A stretch of DNA of 64,000 nt from Actinocrispum wychmicini (GTDB lineage: Bacteria > Actinomycetota > Actinomycetes > Mycobacteriales > Pseudonocardiaceae), in assembly GCF_004345645.1 (NCBI RefSeq), contig NZ_SLWS01000015.1, forward strand, positions 1-64,000, written 5' to 3'. The first letter of the stretch is position 1. Each line of letters starts with the position of its first letter. A program made the translations under genes and the position numbers. Of the stretch, positions 48,619 to 58,449 are shown piece after piece. Below the pieces are notes generated by a model. It searched no databases. It saw only the letters and a list, made by a program, of their open reading frames with translations, and was not told the DNA's origin.

Positions 48619-51600
48619 GGAACATCCTCCTTCGTCCAGTTCCGAACGTGCAGTGCCACAACGCCCATGGCCGTCGCGACGCAGATGTCAGCAGGCGGAT
48701 GCACCACCACGTCCTGGGGAGTCGTGTTGAGCTGCGCCTGGGCGACGACCCTTTCGGATGCCTGACACCAGACCCGAATCGTGCCGTCCCCGCCACCGAT
48801 GATGAGCACCGGATGGTCGTACAGCCTCCCCGAGGCCAGGCAGCTCACCCACTTCTGCAGCCGTGGCACGGCGGTCGCGACCTCGGCCCTGGTCGCCGGA
48901 TCCCACGCCCGAACGACTCCGGCGTGGTCTCCCGTGAACACACGCACCTCCGCATCGGACGCGCTCAGCGTGACCGCGCCCACAGAGCCGTCGTGCCCGG
49001 TGAGCGGCGGATCCAACGGCTCGAGAGTGTCGAGGTTCCACAGCCGCGCCGTGGAGTCCACGCTGGCAGTGAGGAGGATCGGCACGCCGTCCCACTCGGC
49101 GGTGGACACCGAATTGATTCGTCCCGTGTGGCCGGTCAACTCAGCAAGGGACGCCTTCGTAGCCAGGTCCCAGATCTGGACCGTTGAGCCCGCAGCCGTG
49201 GCGACGATGGGTACTCCTTGCCTCCGGGATGCGGCAAGCAATCGTACTGCGGGATACGCAATCCTAACGCGTTCCCGATGCGCCCATTGGGATCGCTCTC
49301 GGCGAGTAGTCAGGTCCCAGACCTGCACCCTGCTGTCGAGCTGCCCCGAGGTGACTGCAACCGGTCCGCGGCCGTCGCTGAATCCGACGCCGCCGAGGTA
49401 GCGGCTGTGCCCGTTCAGCACAGGACCGTCCAACTGCCCATCCGCAAGGTTGAGGATTCGCACTGTGCCGTCTTCGCCTGCGGTGATCAAGATCTGTCTG
49501 CTGTCGATCGTGCCGGCGGCAAGGTTGTAGATATCGCTGGTGCGCCCGTGAAGGGCATCACCGAGTTGGTAGAAGGTCGTCAGCGACCACAATCGCACCT
49601 GGCTGCGATCCATCGTTATCGCCGCCGTGCCATCGGCGAGCGGGCCTATCGCCAGGGTCGGCCCCCGATAGTCCACGTCAGTTACGAACGATGGGCCGAG
49701 CGGTTTCCCTGCCCGCAGATCCCAGGCGATCACCACGCCGTCCTGGCTTCCGGTGATCGCGACCGCACGACCATCTCGCTCACCGACAACGGCCGACGTG
49801 ATGGGGTCGGTGTGCCCCACCATCGGTGCGCCCATGGCGCGGCCGGCGACTAGATCCCAGAGCAACAGAGTGTTGTCAGTCCCAGCGAACAGAGCAGCAG
49901 CCCGGCCGTCGACACTCCTGACCGCCATGGCGGTCCATTGATCGGGATCCGGTTGCTCGATCGGCAACCGCTGGCGACTTCGTAATTCCCACACGGTCGC
50001 GTGGCCTCCTTGCGCCGCTGCGAGCACAAGGTTTCGATTGTCCATGCTGGACACGGCGAGCAGGTTGACATCGCCATTGTGGCCGACCAAAGGTGATCCC
50101 AGCAGCCTGCCCGTGACCGGGTCCCACAGTCTGACTGTGCCGTCCTTGCTTCCCGTCGTCAGCACCGGACTACCGTCCACTTCACACAACTGCACGGCAC
50201 CGATCGGCCCGGTGTGACCAACAAGTGGCTCACCGATGCGCTGCCGGGTGGCAAGGTCCCACACCAGCACGACAGCATCTTGATCACCGGTCACCGCGAT
50301 CGACCGACGTCCGACCTCGCCCAATGCCACAGCACACACAGCAGCACGATGACCCGACAACGGTTGTCCGTCCTGCGTGCCTCCCGCATCAAGGTCCCAC
50401 AGCACCGCCGTGGTGTCCTCGCTGCCCGTGATCGCCAGACAACGGTCATTCACCCTTGCCACGGCAGCGCTGACGACGTCGCCAGTGTGTCCGGTAAGCG
50501 GTTGATCCGCGGTGAGGTCCCAGATCCGCGCGGTTCGGTCCATTCCGCCCGTGATCGCGATCGGCCTGTGGTCGATCGACCCGAGCGCAACGGCGTTGAC
50601 ATAGCCGTCGTGCCCGGTGAGGGGTTGTCCGATCTGCTGCCGGTTGCCCAGGTTCCACACTCGGGCGAAGTCCCTACCGCAGGTCACCGCGATCGGAACG
50701 CAGCCAAGCTCGCCAATCCTCAACGAGGTTACCCCGTACTGATGAGCTGCCAGCGGTTCACCCACCTGCCGCCGAGTGTTCAGATCCCACAAACCCACCT
50801 TTCCGTCGTCGCTGCCAGTCACAACCAACGTTCGGTCACCCACGTGCGCGAGAGCGACGGCGGTGACCGGCTCAGTGTGTCCGATAAGCGATTCGCCGAC
50901 CGGCTCGCTGCTGACCACATCCCACATCCGCACGCGATGATCGTCGCCACCGGTGAGAACCAAGCGTCGACCGCCCACGTCGGCCCACGCAACCGCGTTC
51001 ACCGGGCGATGGTGCTCACTGAACGGTTCGCCGAACTGAGTGGCCGCAGCGAGATCCCAGACCCGTGCGGTGCCGTCACGGCTCGCTGTCACCGCCAGCG
51101 TCTTGTCCTCCCAATCGCCGAGGACGATCGAGGTGATCTCGTTGGTGTGCCCGTCGAGGTTCTCGCCCAATGGCCGGCCGGACGACAGGTCCCACATCCG
51201 CAGACGGCCGTCGCTCCCGCCGACGACCGCGACCGTGAATTCGCCCATCTCCCCCACGGCCAGCGCGGTAATCGACCGGGAGCCGGGTCGAAGTGGCTCA
51301 CCGATCGGCCGTTGGGTGATCAAGTCCCAGATCCGGACGGTGCCGTCCTCGCCGCCGCTGAGCACGATCGGGCGACCGTCCATGTCGCCGGTGGCGAGGC
51401 TCCTGATCGGCTTCTCGTGCCCCACGAGTTGGCGATGCACTCCGGTCGGCGACCACCAGGCCCATCGGGCACGCCACGGCATGGTGATGCCCAGCCGATC
51501 GACCTGTTCGGCCAGTTCGGTGGCAGCACAGCGACGCGCGGACAGCTGGAGGTAGGCCGCCCGCTCCCCCAACGGTGTCGAGGCCGTCAGTTGGTGGGCC

Positions 51601-53825
51601 ACCTGTTCGTAGGCGTTTCGCGCCTGACGTGCTCGCTGTGAGCGGACCCGGGGAAACGCCCGAAGCAGGCCGAGCTGCTCAGCGACCAGCAGGAAGCCGG
51701 GTTCGTCGACCAACTCGTCGAGCCTCCCGGCCGCCGCCGCGTGGGTGGCCACGTGGGTGTGGACGTACCGATGGGCGACGAACCAGTCGAGTCTGCCGTC
51801 CGAATCAGGCGGAACCGTCGCGAGTACGGCGTCGACAATACGATCCTGGGCCGCTCGCGGTCCACCGCGGTAGTGGTCGCGCAGATGTTCGGCGAGTGCC
51901 TGGTGGTAGAGGCGGTACACCGACCTGCCATGGTCGACCACCTCGGCGATGTAGGCCGCCGCCTTCTCCAGCAGCCAGTCGATGTCGTCCTCGTCGAACG
52001 GCCGGTTGCCGAGCGCGGTCGAGATGCCGGTCCACAGCGCGCCCCGGGGAAGTCCTTGTCCCTCGGCGAAGGCCAACGGGGTGAGCAGAGCGCGCACCCG
52101 GCTTTCGTCCGCACCGAACCAGGACAGATAGTCCTCGAACGCCTCGCCGATCTCGCTCGGCAGCCGGTTCTGCCAACCTGGCTCGGTAACGTCGATTGGT
52201 TTGTCCATGGAACGCAGCCCGCGCGCGGTCATTCTGGCGACGAGGAACACGCCGGCCGCGCGATCGGCGACCGCCTGGCCGACGTGGTGCGCCAGCTCGA
52301 CGCGATCTCGGTACGGCGTAGGCAGTTCGGGCTCGTTGCGGGCCAGCAGGACATTCGTCACATATCCAGGGATGTCGTCCCGGCCGAGGTACTTCGGGTC
52401 GTCCAGGTTGAGCACGTGCATCGACACCCCGAGGCTGCTGACCAACTCCGGACGCGTCCCGATCAGCAGCCGCACCCCGGGCACCTCGGAGAGCGGCCGC
52501 AGCAGCTCACGGGCAATCCGGCGTGGCTCGCCCTTGCCGCCAGCGTCCGCGGCCGTGCCGGAGCCGGCCTCGTCCAGAGCGTCCACCACGATCACGATCG
52601 GACCGCATTGCCGGCCGCGCACGCTTACCTCGCGGAGCAGCTGCCCGGGACCGTCGACCTCGACGCCCAGCCCGGAGGCGATCTGCTGGACGATGTCCGG
52701 CAGGAGTTTGTGTCGGGCGTGGACGCCGACGTCGACCAACCTGGGGGGCACCTCCGCGCCGGCAGCACCCGGCTCCTGGAGCAGTTTCCGCCGATATGAG
52801 GGATCGGACATGGCCACGATACGGCCAAGGACGGCCGATTTCCCACATCCCGGGCTTCCGGTAACCACCCGCCCTTTGATATCGGCGTGTTCGGTGGTCA
52901 GCCATCCAACGAGAGCCTCGAGCAGTCGTTCCCGGCCGTGGAAATACAGGCCCGGCTCAGAATCGAACTCCACACCTCGGGATCGTGGCCCGAAATGGTC
53001 GTGCAGGTCACGTTTGCCGAGCAGGCGCTGCAGTTCAAGATCCGTGTCACCGGCGGGCAGATTGTGGCGGTAGCCGTCGTTGTCCAAGAAAGGAGCGAGA
53101 CCGGTCACCATACCGGCGGCCAATTCTGCGCGCTGACGCAGACCCGCCCCATGAAATCGCCGATTCACGGCGTCCACCACGTGGACGAGATCGAGATGAC
53201 GCTGGCGCTGCCCGGTTCGCTGGCTCACCTCCCGCAACGCCGGCACAAGTGCGTCCATGAACACGCCGTCAATCGCCTCGTCCTTGGCGCGAGCGGACGA
53301 CAGGAGCCATACGCCGGCAGAGTCCGTGCTGGTGAACTGCCGCGCGATCGTCCGCAAGGCCACCTGTGCCCCGTCTGCCGCAGCTGTCCCGCCGTAGCAG
53401 GTGTCCAGCACCATCAACAGGTTGCGCAACCCGGTCCGGGTCAGTATCCGGACGAGGTCCTCGGTCGCCAGCGCCGTGGCCGCCGGGTCGTCCGCGTCGC
53501 TGTTCCAGCACATCAGGTAGTGCCGGTCCCGATCTGCTACCAGGCCGTGTCCGGCGAAGTAGAAAACCACCACGTCGCTGGGGCCGAGACTGACGTGTTT
53601 CGACCATTCGCTCACCGACGAACGAACCTGGTCCGCTGTCCAGTAGTTTCCCATTCCGGCGAGTTCTTGGTCGTATCCCGCCGGAGCCAGCAGGCTCGCA
53701 AGGCGTTCGGCGTCGACCGAGGGCCGGGTCAGCCCACCGTCCGGCGAGTCCGGATACCGGTCGACCGCCATGCCGACAAAGAAGCGCCGTCTCGGCCGAA
53801 GTTCGAGCTCACCAGCAGTGGCCAT
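48615..53825 (-). CDS. caspase-like peptidase / P-loop NTPase / WD40 giant protein
   Basis: 1736-residue protein. Residues about 12-240 are a C14 caspase-like domain with catalytic H93 (YFAGHG) and C143 (LDTCYGG). Residues about 290-600 form a STAND/NACHT-type ATPase with P-loop GSPGCGKS (323-330) and Walker B VIVVDALDEA (411-420). A helical arm runs to about 800, followed by some 20-21 WD40 repeats, consistent with three seven-blade propellers. By analogy with metacaspase-STAND proteins, the propellers would sense a trigger, the ATPase would oligomerise and the protease would be released. An in-frame GTG at 53855 is an alternative start. Confidence 0.9.
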   Translation of the reverse strand: MATAGELELRPRRRFFVGMAVDRYPDSPDGGLTRPSVDAERLASLLAPAGYDQELAGMGNYWTADQVRSSVSEWSKHVSLGPSDVVVFYFAGHGLVADRDRHYLMCWNSDADDPAATALATEDLVRILTRTGLRNLLMVLDTCYGGTAAADGAQVALRTIARQFTSTDSAGVWLLSSARAKDEAIDGVFMDALVPALREVSQRTGQRQRHLDLVHVVDAVNRRFHGAGLRQRAELAAGMVTGLAPFLDNDGYRHNLPAGDTDLELQRLLGKRDLHDHFGPRSRGVEFDSEPGLYFHGRERLLEALVGWLTTEHADIKGRVVTGSPGCGKSAVLGRIVAMSDPSYRRKLLQEPGAAGAEVPPRLVDVGVHARHKLLPDIVQQIASGLGVEVDGPGQLLREVSVRGRQCGPIVIVVDALDEAGSGTAADAGGKGEPRRIARELLRPLSEVPGVRLLIGTRPELVSSLGVSMHVLNLDDPKYLGRDDIPGYVTNVLLARNEPELPTPYRDRVELAHHVGQAVADRAAGVFLVARMTARGLRSMDKPIDVTEPGWQNRLPSEIGEAFEDYLSWFGADESRVRALLTPLAFAEGQGLPRGALWTGISTALGNRPFDEDDIDWLLEKAAAYIAEVVDHGRSVYRLYHQALAEHLRDHYRGGPRAAQDRIVDAVLATVPPDSDGRLDWFVAHRYVHTHVATHAAAAGRLDELVDEPGFLLVAEQLGLLRAFPRVRSQRARQARNAYEQVAHQLTASTPLGERAAYLQLSARRCAATELAEQVDRLGITMPWRARWAWWSPTGVHRQLVGHEKPIRSLATGDMDGRPIVLSGGEDGTVRIWDLITQRPIGEPLRPGSRSITALAVGEMGEFTVAVVGGSDGRLRMWDLSSGRPLGENLDGHTNEITSIVLGDWEDKTLAVTASRDGTARVWDLAAATQFGEPFSEHHRPVNAVAWADVGGRRLVLTGGDDHRVRMWDVVSSEPVGESLIGHTEPVTAVALAHVGDRTLVVTGSDDGKVGLWDLNTRRQVGEPLAAHQYGVTSLRIGELGCVPIAVTCGRDFARVWNLGNRQQIGQPLTGHDGYVNAVALGSIDHRPIAITGGMDRTARIWDLTADQPLTGHTGDVVSAAVARVNDRCLAITGSEDTTAVLWDLDAGGTQDGQPLSGHRAAVCAVALGEVGRRSIAVTGDQDAVVLVWDLATRQRIGEPLVGHTGPIGAVQLCEVDGSPVLTTGSKDGTVRLWDPVTGRLLGSPLVGHNGDVNLLAVSSMDNRNLVLAAAQGGHATVWELRSRQRLPIEQPDPDQWTAMAVRSVDGRAAALFAGTDNTLLLWDLVAGRAMGAPMVGHTDPITSAVVGERDGRAVAITGSQDGVVIAWDLRAGKPLGPSFVTDVDYRGPTLAIGPLADGTAAITMDRSQVRLWSLTTFYQLGDALHGRTSDIYNLAAGTIDSRQILITAGEDGTVRILNLADGQLDGPVLNGHSRYLGGVGFSDGRGPVAVTSGQLDSRVQVWDLTTRRERSQWAHRERVRIAYPAVRLLAASRRQGVPIVATAAGSTVQIWDLATKASLAELTGHTGRINSVSTAEWDGVPILLTASVDSTARLWNLDTLEPLDPPLTGHDGSVGAVTLSASDAEVRVFTGDHAGVVRAWDPATRAEVATAVPRLQKWVSCLASGRLYDHPVLIIGGGDGTIRVWCQASERVVAQAQLNTTPQDVVVHPPADICVATAMGVVALHVRNWTKEDVP

Positions 53826-53864
53826 CGTCAACGTCCCGGTATTTGTCCAGAGCACAGTGCCGCC

Positions 53865-53938
53865 GTCTGACAGACGACCCTAGCAGTCCGGCAACGGAAT
53901 GAATTGTCGATCGTTCTCCGTGCGGTGGCGTGACAATT
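53865..53938. promoter_or_regulatory. inverted repeats upstream of caspase-WD40 gene
   Basis: AATTGTC (53902-53908) and GACAATT (53932-53938) are perfect 7-bp arms 23 nt apart. GTCTG-A-CAGAC (53865-53875) is a second small palindrome nearer the start. They lie in the otherwise empty gap to the next gene and may be operators, but no regulator is adjacent. Confidence 0.4.
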
Positions 53939-53951
53939 GACCCTACCGAGC

Positions 53952-54275
53952 TCAGGTCTCCGGGAACGAGAAGTTGACCATGATGTCCCTGTCGGTGATG
54001 TCCCTGACCCCGCGGCCGGGGACGTGCTCGACCGTGAGGACCAGGGTGCCGTCCGGGCTGAGCCGCTCGCCGGACAGCCGGACCCAGCGACCGTCCACCG
54101 TGGACCTGATCTGGTCGAACCGCGGCTCGAACGTCTCCATCGCCACTGGCTGCGGGCAGGTGTCGGTGCCGTCCAGCGGGCGTTCGGTCAGGAGCACCTT
54201 CCTCACCTGCGGGTGCGCGGACGACTGGGAGTACAAGTCGACGTATCTGGCGACTATGTCCGCCAAGGGCTCCAT
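53952..54275 (-). CDS. hypothetical protein
   Basis: 107-residue protein I do not recognise. It looks alpha/beta, beginning with a helix (LADIVARYVDLYSQS) and followed by charged strands (RKVLLTERPL, RWVRLSGERL, TLVLTVEHVPG). It has no signal peptide or membrane segment. TAGCAT lies 6 nt before the ATG and there is no Shine-Dalgarno, so the message may be leaderless. It lies between the caspase-WD40 gene (same strand, 126 nt away) and the divergent MMPL gene. Confidence 0.6.
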   Translation of the reverse strand: MEPLADIVARYVDLYSQSSAHPQVRKVLLTERPLDGTDTCPQPVAMETFEPRFDQIRSTVDGRWVRLSGERLSPDGTLVLTVEHVPGRGVRDITDRDIMVNFSFPET

Positions 54276-54399
54276 GCCGAAATGCTAGACAACAACCCTG
54301 GTCGTACGGGATAGCCCGTAGGTGTCAACTCGCGCGGTACACCAGGTGCCCGCTCGGGGCCGACGACCGGGACGGGTCGGCCGGCCGACTCTGGGTGAC

Positions 54400-56421
54400 G
54401 TGAATGGACAGACTCTCAGCCGGTTCGAGCGGCTCGCGGGGTGGGCACGGCGGCACCGTCTGCTGGCGGTGGTGCTCTGGGTGGTGGCCCTCGGCGGGAT
54501 CACAGTGGCCGCGCAGGCGATCGGCAGCACTTACCACAACGACAACTCCCTGCCGGGCACCCAGTCCCAGGAAGTGGCGGACCTCTTGGGGGCCAAGCAG
54601 ACCGACACGCTCCAGGTGGTCGCCGAAGGTGACATGACCCGCCTGGCCGGCGTGCTCGACAAGATCCGCGGACTGCCGCATGTGGCTTCGGTGGGCCAGC
54701 CGACCCAGGGCGGTGACGTTGCGTACGCGACCGTGACACTGGACGCGAAAGGCGTCCCCGGCGACGACGTTCGTCGGATCATCGGCACTTCGGCCGACGG
54801 GCTGACGGTGGCGTACAGCGGTGACGTGGTGGCCGCGGCGGCGAACGCGGCGGGTGGCGCGGCCGAAGGTGTCGGCGTGCTGGTCGCGTTGGTGATCCTG
54901 GTGTTGATGTTCGGGTCGATCATCGCGGCCGGGCTGCCGATCATCACCGCGGTGTTCGCGGTGGGCAGCACGGTCGGGGTGATCATGCTCGCCTCCCACC
55001 TGATGGACCTGCCGAACTACGCGCCGCCGGTGATGATCCTGGTGGGTCTCGGCGTGGGCGTGGACTACGCGTTGCTGATCTTCAACCGGTACCGCGCCGA
55101 ACTCGTGCGCGGCCGGGACCGGGACATGGCCGCGAGCAAGGCCCTGGACACCGCGGGACGTTCCGTGCTTTTCGCCGGCTGCACGGTGATCATCGCGCTG
55201 CTCGGCCTGCTCGCGCTCGGACTCGGTTCCCTGCAAGGGATCGCGTTGGCCGTGACCCTCACGGTCCTGCTCACGCTGGCGGCTTCGCTGACGTTGCTGC
55301 CCGCGTTGCTCTCGATCTTCGGGAAACGCATCGAGCGGTCCGTACTCAAGCGGGCAGACAAGCCACACGGCGAAAAGTGGCGCTCGTGGGCCGCGTTGGT
55401 ACAGCGCCGGCCGTGGCCCGCATTGGTGCTCGCGGTCGTCGCGTTGGGCGCGTTGTCGTTGCCCGCGTTGGGAATGCGACTCGGTTTTGCCGGTCCGGGC
55501 ATGGATCCCAAGGAGTCGACCACCCGGCAGGCGTCCGACATGCTCGCCAAGGGCTTCGGGCCCGGCTTCAACGGCCCGCTCGTCGTGGTCGCCCGTGGTG
55601 GCCAGCAGCCCGCGTCCACCACGCACGACGTCCTGGCGAAGACGCCAGGTGTGGCGAAAGTCCTTCCGCCACAACCAGGTCCGGGCTACTCGACGCTGAT
55701 CCTGTTCCCCACCAGCGCACCCCAGGACAAGGCCACCGACGATCTGGTGAAACGGTTGCGTTCGGACGTCCTGCCCGCGCTTTCCACCGGAAGCACGTAC
55801 CTGGTCGGCGGAGCGACGGCCGCGGCGGCCGACTTCGCCGGCGCGGTGAGCAGCCGGTTGCCGCTGTTCGTCCTGGTCGTGGTGGGATTGTCGGCTTTGC
55901 TGCTGATGGTCGTGTTCCGGTCGATCCTGGTGCCGCTCAAGGCCGCCGTGCTGAACCTGCTGAGCATCGGCGCGTCCCTCGGTGTGATGACGCTCGTGTT
56001 CGGCGACGGGCTGTTCGGCGCGACAGCGGGTCCGATCGAGGCGTTCGTCCCGGTGATGATCTTCGCGATCGTGTTCGGGCTGTCCATGGACTACGAGGTG
56101 TTCCTGGTGTCCCGGATGCACGAGGAGTGGCGGCGCACACGCGATGCGCAACACGCGGTCCGCGAAGGCATGGCCAGCACAGGCGGTGTGATCACGGCCG
56201 CAGCGGCGATCATGATCGCGGTGTTCGGCGCGTTCCTGCTCGACCCGAGCCGGATGCTCCAGCAGTTCGGCCTCGGCCTCGCCGTCGCGGTCCTGCTGGA
56301 CGCCCTGGTCATCCGCTGCCTGATCGTGCCCGCGGTGATGCGCCTGTTCGGGCCGGCCGCCTGGTGGCTGCCGCGCCGGCTGGAGCGGCGACTCCCCCAG
56401 GTCGCCCTTGAGCACGCCTGA
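54400..56421 (+). CDS. MMPL-family RND transporter
   Basis: 673-residue MMPL protein with about 11-12 helices in two repeats, each with a hydrophilic extracytoplasmic domain after its first helix. It has the family motifs GVGVDYALLIFNRYRAEL and FGLSMDYEVFLVSRMHEEW; the Asp-Tyr pairs (VDYAL, MDYEV) are the proton-relay positions. Such proteins export lipids or metabolites; substrate unknown. The GTG at 54400 fits the family N-terminus just before helix 1; a GTG at 54322 is the other option. The S4 gene follows 17 nt downstream. Confidence 0.9.
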   Translation: MNGQTLSRFERLAGWARRHRLLAVVLWVVALGGITVAAQAIGSTYHNDNSLPGTQSQEVADLLGAKQTDTLQVVAEGDMTRLAGVLDKIRGLPHVASVGQPTQGGDVAYATVTLDAKGVPGDDVRRIIGTSADGLTVAYSGDVVAAAANAAGGAAEGVGVLVALVILVLMFGSIIAAGLPIITAVFAVGSTVGVIMLASHLMDLPNYAPPVMILVGLGVGVDYALLIFNRYRAELVRGRDRDMAASKALDTAGRSVLFAGCTVIIALLGLLALGLGSLQGIALAVTLTVLLTLAASLTLLPALLSIFGKRIERSVLKRADKPHGEKWRSWAALVQRRPWPALVLAVVALGALSLPALGMRLGFAGPGMDPKESTTRQASDMLAKGFGPGFNGPLVVVARGGQQPASTTHDVLAKTPGVAKVLPPQPGPGYSTLILFPTSAPQDKATDDLVKRLRSDVLPALSTGSTYLVGGATAAAADFAGAVSSRLPLFVLVVVGLSALLLMVVFRSILVPLKAAVLNLLSIGASLGVMTLVFGDGLFGATAGPIEAFVPVMIFAIVFGLSMDYEVFLVSRMHEEWRRTRDAQHAVREGMASTGGVITAAAAIMIAVFGAFLLDPSRMLQQFGLGLAVAVLLDALVIRCLIVPAVMRLFGPAAWWLPRRLERRLPQVALEHA

Positions 56422-56438
56422 CCGTACGCTCACTCGCG

Positions 56439-56660
56439 ATGAGCATCCGGGAAGTGCAGATCGCCGACGACACCATCCGGCTCGGCCAGTTCCTCAAACT
56501 GGCCGGGCTGGCCGACAACGGCGGCCACGCCAAGGACCTGATCGAGGCCGGGGACGTGACGGTCAACGGCCGCACCGAAGTCCGGCGCGGCCGGCAACTG
56601 CGTGTCGGTGACGTGGTCGCCGTGGGTGGCGAGAAAGCCAGGCTCACAACCGCCGACTAA
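56439..56660 (+). CDS. S4-domain RNA-binding protein (YbcJ-like)
   Basis: 73-residue single S4 domain (IRLGQFLKLAGLADNGGHAKDLIEAGDVTVNG, then RRGRQLRVGDVV), matching small RNA-binding YbcJ/RlbA-like proteins. It probably binds structured RNA or ribosomes. It lies 17 nt after the MMPL gene and may be read from the same transcript. Confidence 0.9.
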   Translation: MSIREVQIADDTIRLGQFLKLAGLADNGGHAKDLIEAGDVTVNGRTEVRRGRQLRVGDVVAVGGEKARLTTAD

Positions 56661-56751
56661 TGGGTGGCTGATACCCACGGCGTGAGGTCGTAGCGTGTCC
56701 CCATCAGCAGGTTGCCACCTCCTGGCGACCCCACGAGAAAGAGGCACACGT

Positions 56752-58449
56752 ATGGCCCTCCCGTCCGATCTTGAGATTGCCCGGGGTGCTTCGCTCAAAC
56801 CACTGGATGACATCGCGGCCGAGATGGGTCTGCCCGCCCATCACCTCGAGCCGTACGGCCGCAACGTCATGAAGATCGACCTGGGCGCGATCGACGAACT
56901 CGCCGACGCCCCCCGAGCCAAGTACGTGGTGGTCAGCGCCATCACGCCGACCCCGTTAGGAGAAGGCAAGACGACCACGACGGTCGGGATCGGGCAGGGA
57001 TTCAAGCACATCGGCAAGCGGGCGACGGTGGCCATCAGGCAGCCGTCGATGGGCCCGACCTTCGGCATCAAGGGCGGTGCGGCCGGCGGCGGGTACAGCC
57101 AGGTCGTGCCGATGGAGACGCTGAACCTGCACCTCACCGGCGACATGCACGCGGTCACGGCGGCGCACAACCTGTTGGCCGCGATGATTGACAACCACCT
57201 CTACCAAGGCAACCAGCTCGCCCTGGACCAGCACAACATCACCTGGCGACGGGTGATGGACGTGAACGACCGGGCGCTGCGCAACCTCGTCGTCGGCCTG
57301 GGCGGCAAGGCGGACGGGGTGCCCAGGCAGACCGGGTTCGACATCACCGCGGCGTCCGAGGTGATGGCCCTGCTGGCGCTGACCACGTCAATGACCGACA
57401 TGCGCGAGCGGCTCGGCCGGATCGTCGTCGGCTACGACGCCGACGGGCAGCCGGTCACCGCCGAGCAGCTGCAGGTCGCCGGCTCGATGGCGGTGATGCT
57501 CCGCGAGGCGATCAAGCCCAACCTGTTGCAGACGCTGGAGAACACGCCGGTGCTCGTGCACACCGGCCCGTTCGGCAACATCGCCACCGGCAACTCCTCG
57601 GTCGTCGCCGACCGGATCGGCATCCACTGCGGCGACTTCCTGGTCACCGAGGCGGGTTTCGGCGCCGACATGGGCGCCGAGCGGTTCTTCAACATCAAGT
57701 GCCGCACCTCCGGACTGACCCCGGACGCCGCCGTGATCGTGGCGACGGTGCGTGCGCTCAAGGCGCACTCCGGCAAGTACCGCGTGGTGGCGGGCAAGTC
57801 GCTGCCCGCCGAAATGCTCGCCGAGAACCCCGACGACGTCGCCGTCGGCGCGGCCAACCTGCGCAAGCAGATCGAGAACGTCCGGCTGCACGGGGTCTCG
57901 CCGGTGGTCGCGATCAACGCCTTCCCGGGCGACTTCGCCTCCGAGCACGACGCCATCCGGCAGGTCGCCGAGGAGATGGGCGCGCGCGTCGCGGTCTGCA
58001 CCAACGTCGCCGACGGCGGCAAGGGGGCCGCGCTGCTCGCCGAGGTGATCACCGAAGCCGCGGCGGAGCCGACCGACTTCCGGTTCCTCTACCCGGCCGA
58101 GGCCAGCCTCAAGGAGAAGATCGAGACCGTCGCCACCAAGATCTACGGCGCCGCCGACGTGGAGTACTCCCCGCAGGCGACCCGGCAGTTGGACACCTAT
58201 GAGCGGGCGGGCTTCGGCAAGCTTCCGGTTTGTATCGCCAAGACCCACCTGTCGATCTCCTCGGACCCCAAGCTGAAGGGCGCGCCGACCGGGTGGACCC
58301 TGCCGGTGCGCGAGGTCCGCGCCTCGGTCGGCGCCGGGTTCGTCTACCCCATCTGCGGCGACATGCGCACCATGCCCGGCCTCGGCACCAACCCCGCCGC
58401 CACCCGCATCGACATCGGCCCGGACGGCGAGATCGTCGGGTTGTCCTAG
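56752..58449 (+). CDS. fhs: formate-tetrahydrofolate ligase
   Basis: 565-residue enzyme that makes 10-formyl-tetrahydrofolate from formate, THF and ATP. Family signatures are complete: P-loop TPLGEGKTTTTVG (about 65-77), the RQPSMGPTFGIKGGAAGGGYSQV stretch and the folate/formate-site motifs through the C-terminus. Length is normal. AAAGAGG precedes the ATG. It would feed one-carbon units to purine and formyl-Met synthesis. Its stop overlaps the end of the convergent response-regulator gene by 4 nt. Confidence 0.96.
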   Translation: MALPSDLEIARGASLKPLDDIAAEMGLPAHHLEPYGRNVMKIDLGAIDELADAPRAKYVVVSAITPTPLGEGKTTTTVGIGQGFKHIGKRATVAIRQPSMGPTFGIKGGAAGGGYSQVVPMETLNLHLTGDMHAVTAAHNLLAAMIDNHLYQGNQLALDQHNITWRRVMDVNDRALRNLVVGLGGKADGVPRQTGFDITAASEVMALLALTTSMTDMRERLGRIVVGYDADGQPVTAEQLQVAGSMAVMLREAIKPNLLQTLENTPVLVHTGPFGNIATGNSSVVADRIGIHCGDFLVTEAGFGADMGAERFFNIKCRTSGLTPDAAVIVATVRALKAHSGKYRVVAGKSLPAEMLAENPDDVAVGAANLRKQIENVRLHGVSPVVAINAFPGDFASEHDAIRQVAEEMGARVAVCTNVADGGKGAALLAEVITEAAAEPTDFRFLYPAEASLKEKIETVATKIYGAADVEYSPQATRQLDTYERAGFGKLPVCIAKTHLSISSDPKLKGAPTGWTLPVREVRASVGAGFVYPICGDMRTMPGLGTNPAATRIDIGPDGEIVGLS

